A stretch of DNA of 64,000 nt from [Clostridium] fimetarium (GTDB lineage: Bacteria; Bacillota; Clostridia; Lachnospirales; Lachnospiraceae): NCBI RefSeq assembly GCF_900111235.1, contig NZ_FOJI01000005.1, positions 62,001-126,000 of the forward strand, read 5' to 3'. How positions within the stretch are numbered: the stretch's first letter is position 1; each line of letters begins with the position of its first letter. The notes below the pieces were generated by a model that saw only the letters and a list, made by a program, of their open reading frames with translations, did not search any database and was not told the DNA's origin. A program made the position numbers and the translations under genes. Shown piece by piece: positions 16,416 through 26,042 of this stretch.

Positions 16416-18398
16416 ATGAAATCAATATTTAAAAAAGTAACAGCAGGAATAATAGCATTAGTTTTAACTTTGGGTACCGTTGCTCCGGCAGTACTGATTT
16501 ATGCAGATACGGCAACACCTTCTGCAAATACCAATCAATATCCGTGGAGTGAGGTTGTTGGTGGAACAACCGGCGACTACATAGCAGATTCATTTAAGGA
16601 TATACCTTCAGGCCATGTCTTTGAGTCAGTAACGCAAGAACGACTTCTTGATATATTAAGCAGCACGGGAAACTACTACATCGTTTTTGGTAATCCTAAG
16701 CTTGCAACAACACAAGCAGTTTTAAGTACAATTAACACGCAGGCAAAAGCAGACGGAATAACTAAAATTTATTATTTCGATCCATTTGTTGATGGTTATC
16801 AAATAGATATTACGAATAGCGCCAGCGTATTTAAGACATCTAATGGTACTTCTGTAAATCAATTATGGACCAGAATTACCGATTTACTTCCAAAAGGTGC
16901 TCCTATTGAAAATTATAAATCAAGCGATACATTGTTGTTCGTTTACAATAATAATGGAAGTACAGCTCAAATTACAGCATCATATAGTTTGCAAGATGCC
17001 ACAGGTTTTAATGCTATCACAGCATCTTCTAGTATTGCAAATGTATTTAAGGGTGGTGTCAATGGAGGCTCCGTGATTCAAAGCAGCATCCGTTCCGATT
17101 TTGCTTTCTTTAAAAGAGTATACAATTCATCTGCAACTTATTTTAATGCCAATAATGGAGCAGGCGCGACTTTAAACAAAACGGGGGAGGCATCTACTGA
17201 ATTATTTACCGATGCTGATGAAGCAGGTTTTGTTTTCCACCAGGTGAATTTTGTTGAACTATTGGATTTGTTGAATTCACCAGGAGATCATATTATTTTC
17301 TTTGGCGCTTCATGGTGCCATAATACACAGGCAATTATCAAGGACGTTGCATCAAAGGCTAAACAATATGGACAGAAAACAGTTTATGTGTATGACACAA
17401 CTTTAGGAAATCAGCTAACGTTTGGTACAGGGGAAAACATTAATAAAGTTACTGCATCTTCAAGTGTATTTAATTCACGCAACAGTGTGAGCACGACAAC
17501 CCCTGGTAATGGCAATATAAGCTATGTCTATGGTGAGCTCGTTAAATATTTAGATAATTATTTTACTGAGAATAATTCTAAACAAAATAACAGTATTACT
17601 TATTATCCTAATGGTGATTTAACTGGTGCTATTACATCAAAAAAACCTTGGGAAACTGGAACATATAAAAATGCAATTCGTTTGCAATTACCATTTTTAA
17701 TTAGTTACAATAAAGCAGCAGTAAATCCAGTTACAAAGCAATGGTTACACAAAAATGCGGCCAATGATGGTACATATACGGAGTATATGCTTGATCTAGC
17801 ATGGGTATTAAAGACTCCAATTGCACTAGCAGATACGGCAGGTATTGATGGGCTTAGTAAGGTTAATATTGCAAGTGAAGCTGTAAAAGCCCTTGACAAT
17901 GTATTAAAACCAGATGGTTACACAGCGAACTATCCTATACTTAGCAACTTCACAACATTTACAGGTGCTGGAAATTCTTCAGCAAGAATAGATGCGGATA
18001 TAAGCGATTTTGTCCAGTTATTATATAATGGGCAAGTGGTAGATTCTCAAAACTATACGCTCGAGAGTGGAAGTACAATTATCACATTGAAGGAAGCTTA
18101 TTTAAAAACATTGGGAACTGGTGCTTTTAACTTCACGGCACAATTTGAAGATGGAACAGTAGCTTTAACACTTAATTTGGATAAACAATCCGTAGGAGAT
18201 GAAGCTTTAATCAGTTCACCTGTGGAGGAAGGCTCTTTGAGCGCTACTATTGCTGCAGCTGGAGCATTGAACAGTCCAGCTACTGGTGATAGTACAAATT
18301 ATATCCTATGGATATTGGCAGGTGCGGCATCTATATTCACAATTGGTGCATTTACATTTGATGTAAAGCGTCGCAAAAAAATCATTAATAATCATTAG
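16416..18398 (+). CDS. Secreted, wall-anchored protein with thioredoxin-like segments
   Basis: The 660-residue protein has a Sec signal peptide (KKVTAGIIALVLTLGTVAPAVLIYADT). It ends in SPATGD (620-625), a hydrophobic helix and KRRKK, a sortase-type sorting signal whose SPxTG form fits the (S/P)PxTG known for class B sortase in C. difficile. Two related blocks carry thioredoxin-fold signatures: YYIVFGNPKLATTQAV (about residue 88) without a cysteine, and IIFFGASWCHNTQAII with a single Cys301. A full CxxC is absent. It probably acts at the surface, but the activity is unknown. GGAGG sets the start at 16416 rather than the in-frame ATG at 16401. A cystine-type symporter gene follows. Confidence 0.7.
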   Translation: MKSIFKKVTAGIIALVLTLGTVAPAVLIYADTATPSANTNQYPWSEVVGGTTGDYIADSFKDIPSGHVFESVTQERLLDILSSTGNYYIVFGNPKLATTQAVLSTINTQAKADGITKIYYFDPFVDGYQIDITNSASVFKTSNGTSVNQLWTRITDLLPKGAPIENYKSSDTLLFVYNNNGSTAQITASYSLQDATGFNAITASSSIANVFKGGVNGGSVIQSSIRSDFAFFKRVYNSSATYFNANNGAGATLNKTGEASTELFTDADEAGFVFHQVNFVELLDLLNSPGDHIIFFGASWCHNTQAIIKDVASKAKQYGQKTVYVYDTTLGNQLTFGTGENINKVTASSSVFNSRNSVSTTTPGNGNISYVYGELVKYLDNYFTENNSKQNNSITYYPNGDLTGAITSKKPWETGTYKNAIRLQLPFLISYNKAAVNPVTKQWLHKNAANDGTYTEYMLDLAWVLKTPIALADTAGIDGLSKVNIASEAVKALDNVLKPDGYTANYPILSNFTTFTGAGNSSARIDADISDFVQLLYNGQVVDSQNYTLESGSTIITLKEAYLKTLGTGAFNFTAQFEDGTVALTLNLDKQSVGDEALISSPVEEGSLSATIAAAGALNSPATGDSTNYILWILAGAASIFTIGAFTFDVKRRKKIINNH

Positions 18399-18479
18399 AT
18401 TATTTCTTGATATTATAACAATTTAATTGATCATCATTATAAAATCCGTCATACGGATATGGAAAGGAAGTGTAGAGAC

Positions 18480-19922
18480 ATGAACGTTGATTTTTTATCA
18501 GTAGCAGCACTGGCTGTTGTCTTATTTTTATTTGTTATCATTTATATTTTACAAAAAAAAGATGTGAACTTTAGCTTGATTATTTTAGGCTCGTTAGTGG
18601 TTGGTGTGGTTGTAGGTATACTTTTTTCAGGACATACAACTTGGGTGACACCAGTCGGGAAAATATATGTAAGCGTACTAAATTCGATTGTTGTCCCATT
18701 GATTATTATATCGATTCTCAGTAGTATTACATCGTTAGGTTCCACTTCCCAGTTGAAAGGGATAGGAATAAAATCCATTTTTTGGCTTTTAATTACAACG
18801 CTTCTTGCTATACTTTTAGCACTTGGACTTGGGTTGATTTCTGGAATCGGAAGAAATTCTTATCTCACAATAGATGGACTTGATGCACAGAACTTTCAAG
18901 CCAAGGTGGTTCCATTTTCACAAGTATTGATTGGATTTTTTCCACGTAATATTATCAGTGATATTTCAGACGAAAAGATAATCCCGATAATTTTATTTTC
19001 GGTTTTGATTGCGGTTGCTTATGTATTTGTTGCCCATGAAAATCATGAAAAGGTAGCTCCATTTAAGAAACTTGTTGAAGCACTTAAGGAAATCATTTTT
19101 AAAGCTGTTGATTTCATCGTTATGCTTACTCCATATGCAGTTCTAGCGTTAATAGTAACAGCTACTGGAAATGGAGTTAGTCGCTCGGGGATTATATGGT
19201 CACTGTTAGCAATGTTGATTCTATCAATCATAGCGTTTGCTATCGATACTTGGGCTATCAATGCTGTATTATTAAAAGTATTTGCAAAACTTAGTCCAAG
19301 AAAATTTTTTGGAAAAATCATTCAACCTCAAATCATAGCCTTTTCCACTCAATCTAGTGCAGGAACATTACCTGTCACTATAGGCGTACTTACTAAAAAA
19401 ATAGGAATCGATGCAAAAATTGCAAATTTTACAGCTCCTCTTGGGACAACAATTGGTATGCCAGGGTGTGCAGGTATCTGGCCAATTTTGACAGCTATTT
19501 ATGGTATTAATGCACTAGGTATTCATTATGGAATAAAAGATTATATTTTATTGGTGGTAATTGGCCTGTTTGTTTCACTTGGAACGGCGGGAGTGCCTGG
19601 AACTGCTACCATTACAACGGCAAGTGTTCTAGCAGCGGTGGGTCTGCCACTGGAACTTATAATTCTAACAATACCTATTTCGGCTATTGCTGATACTTTC
19701 CGTACAGCAACTAATGTTACAGGTGCAATGGTGGCTTCGGCAATTGTGGGACGTCAAGAGCACAGCTTAAATGACAATATATTTAATGGAATTGAAACTT
19801 ATAAGTCAGATGACGAAGATAAAGATGGCAACAATGAAAAGATGAAGGATGGAGCGGATTCAGAGGATATTAATAGTACCCCATTTGAAGAAGTGCCAAC
19901 TGGAGCAGGATGCCGGATATAG
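18480..19922 (+). CDS. Dicarboxylate/amino-acid:cation symporter, L-cystine (TcyP)-like
   Basis: This 480-residue membrane protein belongs to the DAACS (glutamate/cystine) family. It has about eight spans plus re-entrant loops carrying AFSTQSSAGTLPVTIGV, APLGTTIGMPGCAGIWP and GTAGVPGTATITTASVLAAVGLP, and then the substrate segment ISAIADTFRTATNVTGAMVAS. ADTFRTATNV is typical of TcyP-like cystine importers rather than aspartate/glutamate carriers. The acidic cytoplasmic tail (DDEDKDGNNEKMKDGADSED) is unusually long. Start 18480 has AAGGAAG upstream; ATG 18459 does not. It is flanked by two cell-surface protein genes. Confidence 0.82.
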   Translation: MNVDFLSVAALAVVLFLFVIIYILQKKDVNFSLIILGSLVVGVVVGILFSGHTTWVTPVGKIYVSVLNSIVVPLIIISILSSITSLGSTSQLKGIGIKSIFWLLITTLLAILLALGLGLISGIGRNSYLTIDGLDAQNFQAKVVPFSQVLIGFFPRNIISDISDEKIIPIILFSVLIAVAYVFVAHENHEKVAPFKKLVEALKEIIFKAVDFIVMLTPYAVLALIVTATGNGVSRSGIIWSLLAMLILSIIAFAIDTWAINAVLLKVFAKLSPRKFFGKIIQPQIIAFSTQSSAGTLPVTIGVLTKKIGIDAKIANFTAPLGTTIGMPGCAGIWPILTAIYGINALGIHYGIKDYILLVVIGLFVSLGTAGVPGTATITTASVLAAVGLPLELIILTIPISAIADTFRTATNVTGAMVASAIVGRQEHSLNDNIFNGIETYKSDDEDKDGNNEKMKDGADSEDINSTPFEEVPTGAGCRI

Positions 19923-19954
19923 ATATTAATACAATAATTAAGAAAGGAAAAAAA

Positions 19955-21007
19955 ATGAAAATAAATATTCTGAATATACAGGGATTAATTAGTTTTAGAA
20001 AAAAATATTTTAAGATTCTATTTTCAGTCGCGCTGATTTTTACATTAGTAGTTGCGATACCTATTAGCTCTATAAATGCTTTTGCAGCACTTCTTGAAGA
20101 TTGTGATTTGGATGGTTACGATGATTCAACGGGAGTTCCCGTTCCTTGGCCAGGATATGATGAGACGAAAGGTGATACGCCTAGTGGACCAGGTGGTGTA
20201 ATTACAAGTACGAAAGCAGCAACCAGCACTACAACTGCAACAACGGCTTCGACAACGGCTGCGACAATAGCAGCAAGTACGAATAATATGGCAGCAGGAA
20301 ATACAAGTGATACTTCAACAGGAAATACAACCAATACGCCTTCAGGAAGTACGAGCACTTCGTCTACTAGCAATACCAATACTTCAGCTTCTGGAAGTTC
20401 AAGCAGTGCAAACGCTGTGAGTGGAAGTACAGGGACTGTAGAGTCAAATGCTCAGAGTACAGCTGTTAATGGCAATAATGAAGTAGTTGCTTCTAGCACT
20501 ATAGTATCAGTGGGAGAAGCTGCATCGCCAGTAAGCTTCGATACAATTATTAATACAAAAGGCTTACTTAAAATCTTAGACGTCAAAGGCAGCATTATTC
20601 ATGCAGGAAGTTCAATCTTGATTTCAGGATCAGGGTTTATTGGAAACATTGATGGTCTACAAATTGAGATTCATTCAGAACCTTTGCAGTTAGGTACTGT
20701 TACTTCCTCAAAAGAAGGCGCATTTGAAACACAGATTAGCATTCCCGAAAATCTAGAGGCAGGAACACACGAAATTGTTGTGTTATATCAGGGAAAAGAA
20801 ATTGTAAGTCAGCAGATCGAAGTAGCTCCAAAAGCTGCCGATACTTTTTTAGAAGCACTTACTGTGGGATTTTCAGCGGATAATCAGGGACTTGTTCCGG
20901 GACTTTTAATTTTAGTAGCACTTATTATAGTAGGGAGTGTTACGTTACTAATCGGTGGAATTGTCAATTCTCGTCGAAGCAGTCGTGTATCTGAAAAAGT
21001 CGTTTAG
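19955..21007 (+). CDS. Membrane-anchored surface protein with a Ser/Thr-rich linker
   Basis: The 350-residue product has an N-terminal signal segment (FKILFSVALIFTLVVAIPISSINAFA) and a DxDxDG-like calcium-binding type stretch (EDCDLDGYDDS). A mucin-like linker about 110 residues long, made almost only of Thr, Ser, Ala, Gly and Asn, comes next. A compact Ig/IPT-like domain follows (GSIIHAGSSILISGSGFIGNIDGLQIEIHS ... GTHEIVVLYQG). It ends in a single C-terminal transmembrane helix with RRSSR. No LPxTG-like motif is seen, so anchoring is by the helix. It follows the symporter gene after 32 bases and may be co-transcribed. Function is unknown. Confidence 0.65.
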   Translation: MKINILNIQGLISFRKKYFKILFSVALIFTLVVAIPISSINAFAALLEDCDLDGYDDSTGVPVPWPGYDETKGDTPSGPGGVITSTKAATSTTTATTASTTAATIAASTNNMAAGNTSDTSTGNTTNTPSGSTSTSSTSNTNTSASGSSSSANAVSGSTGTVESNAQSTAVNGNNEVVASSTIVSVGEAASPVSFDTIINTKGLLKILDVKGSIIHAGSSILISGSGFIGNIDGLQIEIHSEPLQLGTVTSSKEGAFETQISIPENLEAGTHEIVVLYQGKEIVSQQIEVAPKAADTFLEALTVGFSADNQGLVPGLLILVALIIVGSVTLLIGGIVNSRRSSRVSEKVV

Positions 21008-21123
21008 GAAAAATTGTGGACCAAGTAAATTTTACTCCTATTTTTAATATCATACCGTACTATAAAGTAATGATATCGAAATCGCCACATATAATTATAA
21101 AAATATGAAAATTCGGTATATAA

Positions 21124-22425
21124 ATGATTATTTATGTAGTGCAGGAAGGCGATACGATAACATCAATTGCAAATAAATTTGGAGTAGCTGAAACAAGGCT
21201 GATATATGAAAATGGCATTGCAAATCCAACTGATCTGGTAATAGGACAAACAATTGTAATTACCTATCCCAATGAGACTTATATTGTAAAAGAAGGAGAT
21301 ACATTGCCTAAAATTGCATTAGATCACAAAGTCCCAATCATGCAATTATATCGAAATAATTCATTCCTTTGGGATAGACAATATATATTTCCAGGTGAAG
21401 AACTTATCATTAGTTATGATACGAAAGAGTCGATTGCTACAAATGCATATGCATTTCCTTTTATAGATAAATTTACTTTAAAGAAAACATTGCCATACTT
21501 AACCTATCTTTCTATACTGAATTATCAGACATTAAAGGGCGGAGAAATTGAATCTTTCTATGATGATTCCGAACTAATTCAGATGACAAATCAATTTGGA
21601 GTGCTACCGCTCATGCTTGTTACAAGTGTAACATTTCAAGGTGAGCGAAATCCTGAAACCATATATGAGATATTATTAAACCCTGTTTATGCGGAAAAGC
21701 ATGTGCAAAACATGCTTAATGTTATGAAGGAAAAGGGATATTACGGGGTAAATATTACAATCACGTATCTAAATGAAACGAATCAGGACTTTTATTTAAA
21801 TTATTTGAAACGAGTTAGTACCATTTTAAAGAAAGAAGGTTATCTTTTATTTATTACGATAGATCCTAATATTACAGTAAAAGATAATCAGGAAACATTT
21901 GAGAGAGTAGACTATACAAAATTCAATGACCTAATTGATGGAGCTTACTTAATGAAATTTTATTGGGGAACTCAATATGGACCGCCAATGCCTGTCAGCT
22001 CTATCAAAAGGGTTTCGTTGTATTTAGACTATACGGTACAAATGATAAAACCCGAAAAATTAAATATTGGATTTCCACTATTAGGGTATGATTGGAAACT
22101 CCCATATATTAAAGGATTTTCGGAAGCAAATTCTATCTCGTTAGATAATGCAATAGAGTTGGCATCTTTAAAAGATTCAATAATATATTTTGATGAAATT
22201 TCAGAAACACCCTATTTTCAATATGCAGTGAAAGCAGATAAAAATATAATAAATCATATAGTATGGTTTGTTGATGCCAGAACGATTGAGGCCATTGTTG
22301 ATTTGGTTTTAGAAAATGAAATACAAGGAACAGGTTTATGGAATATTATGAACTATTATCCGCAGTTATGGCTTATTTTAAATTCAAGTTTTAAAATTAT
22401 AAAACTAATACCTGAAACAGTATGA
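21124..22425 (+). CDS. LysM plus GH18-like protein with a degenerate active-site motif
   Basis: This 433-residue protein has two LysM modules (1-50 IIYVVQEGDTITSIANKFGV; 53-98 TYIVKEGDTLPKIALDHKV) followed by a GH18 barrel like those of spore cortex-lytic SleL/YaaH. Conserved barrel pieces are seen (LLFITIDPN, DGAYLMKFYWG, LNIGFPLLGYDWKLP, GTGLWNIM). The catalytic strand, normally DxxDxDxE (for example NIDFEYV), reads GYYGVNITITYLNE, with Thr in place of the catalytic Asp and Glu. It may bind peptidoglycan without cutting it. No signal peptide is present, as in many spore-coat LysM proteins. The ribosome binding site is weak. Confidence 0.75.
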   Translation: MIIYVVQEGDTITSIANKFGVAETRLIYENGIANPTDLVIGQTIVITYPNETYIVKEGDTLPKIALDHKVPIMQLYRNNSFLWDRQYIFPGEELIISYDTKESIATNAYAFPFIDKFTLKKTLPYLTYLSILNYQTLKGGEIESFYDDSELIQMTNQFGVLPLMLVTSVTFQGERNPETIYEILLNPVYAEKHVQNMLNVMKEKGYYGVNITITYLNETNQDFYLNYLKRVSTILKKEGYLLFITIDPNITVKDNQETFERVDYTKFNDLIDGAYLMKFYWGTQYGPPMPVSSIKRVSLYLDYTVQMIKPEKLNIGFPLLGYDWKLPYIKGFSEANSISLDNAIELASLKDSIIYFDEISETPYFQYAVKADKNIINHIVWFVDARTIEAIVDLVLENEIQGTGLWNIMNYYPQLWLILNSSFKIIKLIPETV

Positions 22426-22456
22426 GTTTATCTCTTAAATGAATTGTTTTGCCAAG

Positions 22457-22495
22457 GGGTCGCATCTTGTAAAAGATAGCGGCTCTTTTTTTTTT
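22457..22495 (+). terminator. Terminator after the LysM/GH18-like gene
   Basis: GGGTCGC (22457-22463) pairs with GCGGCTC (22479-22485), with inner TCTT/AAGA, followed by about ten T residues. Confidence 0.85.
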
Positions 22496-22556
22496 ACCGT
22501 TAATATTTAGGTGGTAACGTCAACCATATAATAAATTTTAAATATTGATAAATATC

Positions 22557-22594
22557 TTGACACAAAGTATTGTTTGTATTAATATAAGTAATAC
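22557..22594 (+). promoter_or_regulatory. Promoter with overlapping operator for the GntR gene
   Basis: TTGACA (22557-22562), 17 bases, TAATAT (22580-22585). An imperfect 28-base dyad (GTATT at 22567 to AATAC ending at 22594) covers the spacer and -10. The placement suggests autorepression by the YtrA-type regulator encoded 16 bases downstream. Confidence 0.7.
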
Positions 22595-22609
22595 AAAGGA
22601 GGCGATACT

Positions 22610-22987
22610 ATGATATTAAAAATTGATATGTCCAATGATATCCCAATTTACCAGCAGATTCGTAATCAGATTGTATTTGGGGTTGCAAAAGGGGAATTGA
22701 AGTACGGAGATTCACTGCCTACTGTACGTCAGTTGGCTGCAGACATAGGTGTGAATCCAATGACCGTCAATAGAGCATATTCCATTCTTAAGAATGAGGG
22801 GACGATTATTATTGACCGTAGGCATGGTGCTAAGATTAGTTTGAAAAGCTTGGACAGCACAACATTTGATATAGATTTCGACCAAAGGGCCATTCTTCTG
22901 ATTTCAGAAGCATCCACACGTGGCGCGACAAAAGAAGAACTAACTGAGCACATATCCAAGTTAATTGATATTGTCTACCAGACATGA
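22610..22987 (+). CDS. GntR-family transcriptional regulator (YtrA subfamily)
   Basis: This 125-residue protein has an N-terminal winged helix (residues about 10-75: IYQQIRNQIVFGVAKGELKYGDSLPTVRQLAADIGVNPMTVNRAYSILKNEG) and only a short C-terminal helix pair. This layout defines the small YtrA-like group of GntR repressors that usually control an adjacent membrane protein or ABC operon. The start follows AAAGGAGGCGATACT. The downstream DUF5808 membrane protein gene is the probable target, together with its own promoter, whose spacer and -10 are covered by a dyad. Confidence 0.9.
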   Translation: MILKIDMSNDIPIYQQIRNQIVFGVAKGELKYGDSLPTVRQLAADIGVNPMTVNRAYSILKNEGTIIIDRRHGAKISLKSLDSTTFDIDFDQRAILLISEASTRGATKEELTEHISKLIDIVYQT

Positions 22988-23126
22988 TTCCTATTTGCAC
23001 AGGAAAACAAAAATTAACATTTATATAATTAAGAAAGTAGAAAAAACAAAAATAGTAATAAAAAAGTAGATGTACAAATATAGAAATAAAAAATAAAAAT
23101 ATAATAAAAAATAGGAGGGTTATAAT

Positions 23127-24527
23127 ATGATCTGGTCTTTTCTCATCATATATTGGGTTGTACTCGGGGCGATGACCGCCTCTGCATTATTATTTAGAAA
23201 ATATCAAAACTATAAGATTTTGGGCATTACTTTTTCACAAGTACATGCGAAAACAATGGAGGTTCAAAAGGTACTGAAAAGTTATCAAGCAGTTTGCATG
23301 ATTCAGTTTGTTGCTTCATTTGCAGCTGGGTTGCTTATGTTTTGGGGGCCGGTAAAACCATATGTTGATTTTTATATGCTTCTATTAACATTTATACTAC
23401 TAATAGTAATAAGCGTTATCATCAAAACATATCAGGATAAGCTTATAGCACTTAAAGAAAGCAATAAATGGATTTATCCAGCAAAAGCAACTGTACTTGT
23501 TGATCTGGATGCATCAAGAGAAAAAGGAAAATCGGCTGTCTCAGTTTTATGGTCATGGTTTTTTGTGGTATTGAGCTTTATTCCAACCATATATCTGGTT
23601 TTAAATCCAGATACGCAAAAATACTACCCTTTCATTTTATCATTGCTTGGACCAGCAATTCAGCTGTTAATGGTTCTGATGTACAGGCAAACATTGAATC
23701 ATCATACGCTAGTACTAAGTGAGAATTCAGAAATCAACAAGGCGTTGGCTAGAACACAAGAGCGCATCAACAGCATGGCTTCAACGCTAATAGGAATGAT
23801 TATGTTATTGTTCTGGCTTATATTAAGCACAAGCATAGCCTATATAACGGATATAATGCTTGGCATGTGCGTTGTCGGAGTAATGATCATTTCTATTTTA
23901 GTAGTTGCTTACTGGCAACAGAAAAAAATACGTCAGGCGGAAGAATATTTCTTTGAAAACAGTCGGAGCGAATTGTTTGATGGTGAAGATGGGAATAATG
24001 ATATTTATGAGCAGGGTAATCTTTGGAAATGGGGACTCTATAATAATCCAAATGATTCAAGGCTCTTTGTGCCAAAACGTATTGCTGGCTTGGGATGGAC
24101 AATTAATATGGCTAAACCGATAGGAAAAATATTTATGATAGGCGTGTGCTTATTAGTCGTTGGAGCAATTGGAATTACAGTCGCATCTTCACTGACGGGT
24201 TACGAGGTACAAGAAAATAATTCTAAAATCACCGTGTCAAGTGTGATGTATCATAGCACATTTACCGCTGATGAAATTATATCAGTTAAAATGATTACAC
24301 AGATTCCAGAATGCACACGAACGAATGGATATGGTGGTGCAACTAAGAGCAGCGGTCATTTTTCAGTGAATGGTTATGGCCCATGCATGTTTTATATCTA
24401 CAATGATGTAAACGAATATATTGTCATTCAGTTGAAAGGGGAGGGACCTCAATACGTTTTTGTGAATGGCAAGACAATTAAGGAAACTGACAAACTCTAT
24501 GATTACTTTAATACCTTCCTCAAATAA
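23127..24527 (+). CDS. DUF5808-containing multi-spanning membrane protein
   Basis: The 466-residue protein has two groups of transmembrane helices (residues 1-110 and 135-270). A cytoplasmic stretch follows with the DUF5808 signature (NLWKWGLYNNPNDSRLFVPKRIAGLGWTINMAKP, about 290-325). One more helix and a C-terminal domain resembling bacterial PH domains (YEVQENNSKITVSSVMYHSTFTADEIISV ... YIVIQLKGEGPQYVFVNG) complete it. The family often lies beside YtrA-type GntR regulators, as here. The molecular role is unknown. The start follows AGGAGGG. Confidence 0.75.
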   Translation: MIWSFLIIYWVVLGAMTASALLFRKYQNYKILGITFSQVHAKTMEVQKVLKSYQAVCMIQFVASFAAGLLMFWGPVKPYVDFYMLLLTFILLIVISVIIKTYQDKLIALKESNKWIYPAKATVLVDLDASREKGKSAVSVLWSWFFVVLSFIPTIYLVLNPDTQKYYPFILSLLGPAIQLLMVLMYRQTLNHHTLVLSENSEINKALARTQERINSMASTLIGMIMLLFWLILSTSIAYITDIMLGMCVVGVMIISILVVAYWQQKKIRQAEEYFFENSRSELFDGEDGNNDIYEQGNLWKWGLYNNPNDSRLFVPKRIAGLGWTINMAKPIGKIFMIGVCLLVVGAIGITVASSLTGYEVQENNSKITVSSVMYHSTFTADEIISVKMITQIPECTRTNGYGGATKSSGHFSVNGYGPCMFYIYNDVNEYIVIQLKGEGPQYVFVNGKTIKETDKLYDYFNTFLK

Positions 24528-24660
24528 TACGCTAAGTTTTTATAATCATGTTTACATGAATGTATTATAAAGTGAGCAATATTAGAGTTATTTATAAAAT
24601 ATAACTAACAGTTAATTTTATTGAATGAAATATGATGACTGTTCACTTGCTCAAAGTTAA

Positions 24661-24697
24661 GGCTTTTGCTATTCTATAGTTAGCAAAGGCCTTTGTT
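24661..24697 (+). terminator. Probable terminator before the XRE-TPR gene
   Basis: GGCTTTTGCTA (24661-24671) pairs with TAGCAAAGGCC (24681-24691) with one bulge, followed by a T-rich run. It should end the GntR/DUF5808 transcript. Confidence 0.6.
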
Positions 24698-24719
24698 ATT
24701 ATAATGATTGGAGTAAAGT

Positions 24720-25757
24720 ATGAAGATAAATGAAGTGATTCGAAAGTTTAGAAAAGAAGCAAATCTTACGCAGGAGCAAGTGGCAAATTATCTTGGAGTC
24801 ACAGCACCGGCTGTGAACAAATGGGAAAATGGGAATTCGTATCCAGATATTACAATTTTGTCACCGCTGGCACGTGTATTAAAGACGAATGTAGATACGT
24901 TGCTATCATTCAATGAAGAATTAACAGATATTGAGATCAAACAACTTGCAGGAAATGTTGCAGAATTAGCGCAAAAAGAAGGCTTTATCAAAGCATTTGC
25001 AAGAGGGGAAGAGCTGATAAAGGAGTATCCTAATTGCGATTTATTAATTGTTTCAATCGCTCAACTATTAAATATGTATATCCATATTCAAGGAGTTGAA
25101 GATGCAAAACATTATGAGGCTAAGATTATTATGTGGTATGAGCTTGTAGCAACCAGTGCCGATCAGAATGTAGTTTCGATGGCAATCGTAGCACTTGTAA
25201 ATATGTATGCAGCCAGAAAAGAATATGAAAAAGCACAAAAGCTTTTAGATAAGATTCCACCCCTTGGATATGATAAGCAGATTACACAAGCTATATTATA
25301 TACAAATCAGGGAAAGACGGATGAAGCTTATGAGTTATATGAAAGAATGCTTTATAAAGATGCAAATGAGATAAACAGTTTTATTCAGCTCATTTTAAAT
25401 CAATTAATAAAAGAGGCGGATTATGATAAAGCGGAAAAGTATGCTAATATAGCAAAGCAAACAGCAAAATTATTTGATTTAGGTACGTATATTGAAAATA
25501 CACCAGATCTATTTATTGCCATTGCACAGAAAGATAAGAAAAGAAGCTTGGATTCTTTAGAAAAAATGGCGTCTGGTATTGATTCTATATGTGATTATAT
25601 GAAATCCGAACTGTATTCGCATATTAAGTTCAAAGAATCATCCGATTCTGGTATGGTTCAAGAAATGTTCAAAAGAGGGATAGAAAGCGATAAAGAACTT
25701 GAATTCCTAAAAGGTGAAGTGAGATTCAAATCAATTATGAAGTCCTTAAGTAAATAG
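24720..25757 (+). CDS. XRE-family helix-turn-helix protein with TPR-like repeats
   Basis: This 345-residue protein starts with an XRE DNA-binding domain (residues 4-60: RKFRKEANLTQEQVANYLGVTAPAVNKWENGNSYPDITILSPLARVLKTNVDTLL). The rest is all-alpha and TPR-like (for example KEYEKAQKLLDKIPPLGYDKQITQAILYTNQGKTDEAYELYERML). Such architecture can bind peptides, as in Rgg/PlcR-like regulators, though many clostridial members are uncharacterised. The gene is flanked on both sides by intrinsic terminators and is probably monocistronic. Confidence 0.85.
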   Translation: MKINEVIRKFRKEANLTQEQVANYLGVTAPAVNKWENGNSYPDITILSPLARVLKTNVDTLLSFNEELTDIEIKQLAGNVAELAQKEGFIKAFARGEELIKEYPNCDLLIVSIAQLLNMYIHIQGVEDAKHYEAKIIMWYELVATSADQNVVSMAIVALVNMYAARKEYEKAQKLLDKIPPLGYDKQITQAILYTNQGKTDEAYELYERMLYKDANEINSFIQLILNQLIKEADYDKAEKYANIAKQTAKLFDLGTYIENTPDLFIAIAQKDKKRSLDSLEKMASGIDSICDYMKSELYSHIKFKESSDSGMVQEMFKRGIESDKELEFLKGEVRFKSIMKSLSK

Positions 25758-25799
25758 AAAGTTATGAGGGTACACAAATAGTTATTATTACGAATAACG

Positions 25800-25827
25800 A
25801 GCGCTAGGAACAATCTTAGCGCTTTTT
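25800..25827 (+). terminator. Terminator of the XRE-TPR gene
   Basis: AGCGCTA (25800-25806) pairs with TAGCGCT (25817-25823), then TTTTT. It matches the tyrS terminator at 16202-16230 in stem, loop length and flanks. Confidence 0.88.
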
Positions 25828-26042
25828 GTTTGCTTAAAATTGTAAATGTATAAAAATAAAAGTAAGGCATAAAAGTAATTACTAAAAGTAATCAATAAAA
25901 GCATTTAAATGAATATAATAAATGAAATAATTTCCATAAAATTCCTTAATTATATGGTATGATATTAACTATTGGAATTATTATAAAAAAGGGAAATAGC
26001 GTAAGCCAATAAAAAATAAAAAAATTAGCAGGAGGAAACATT

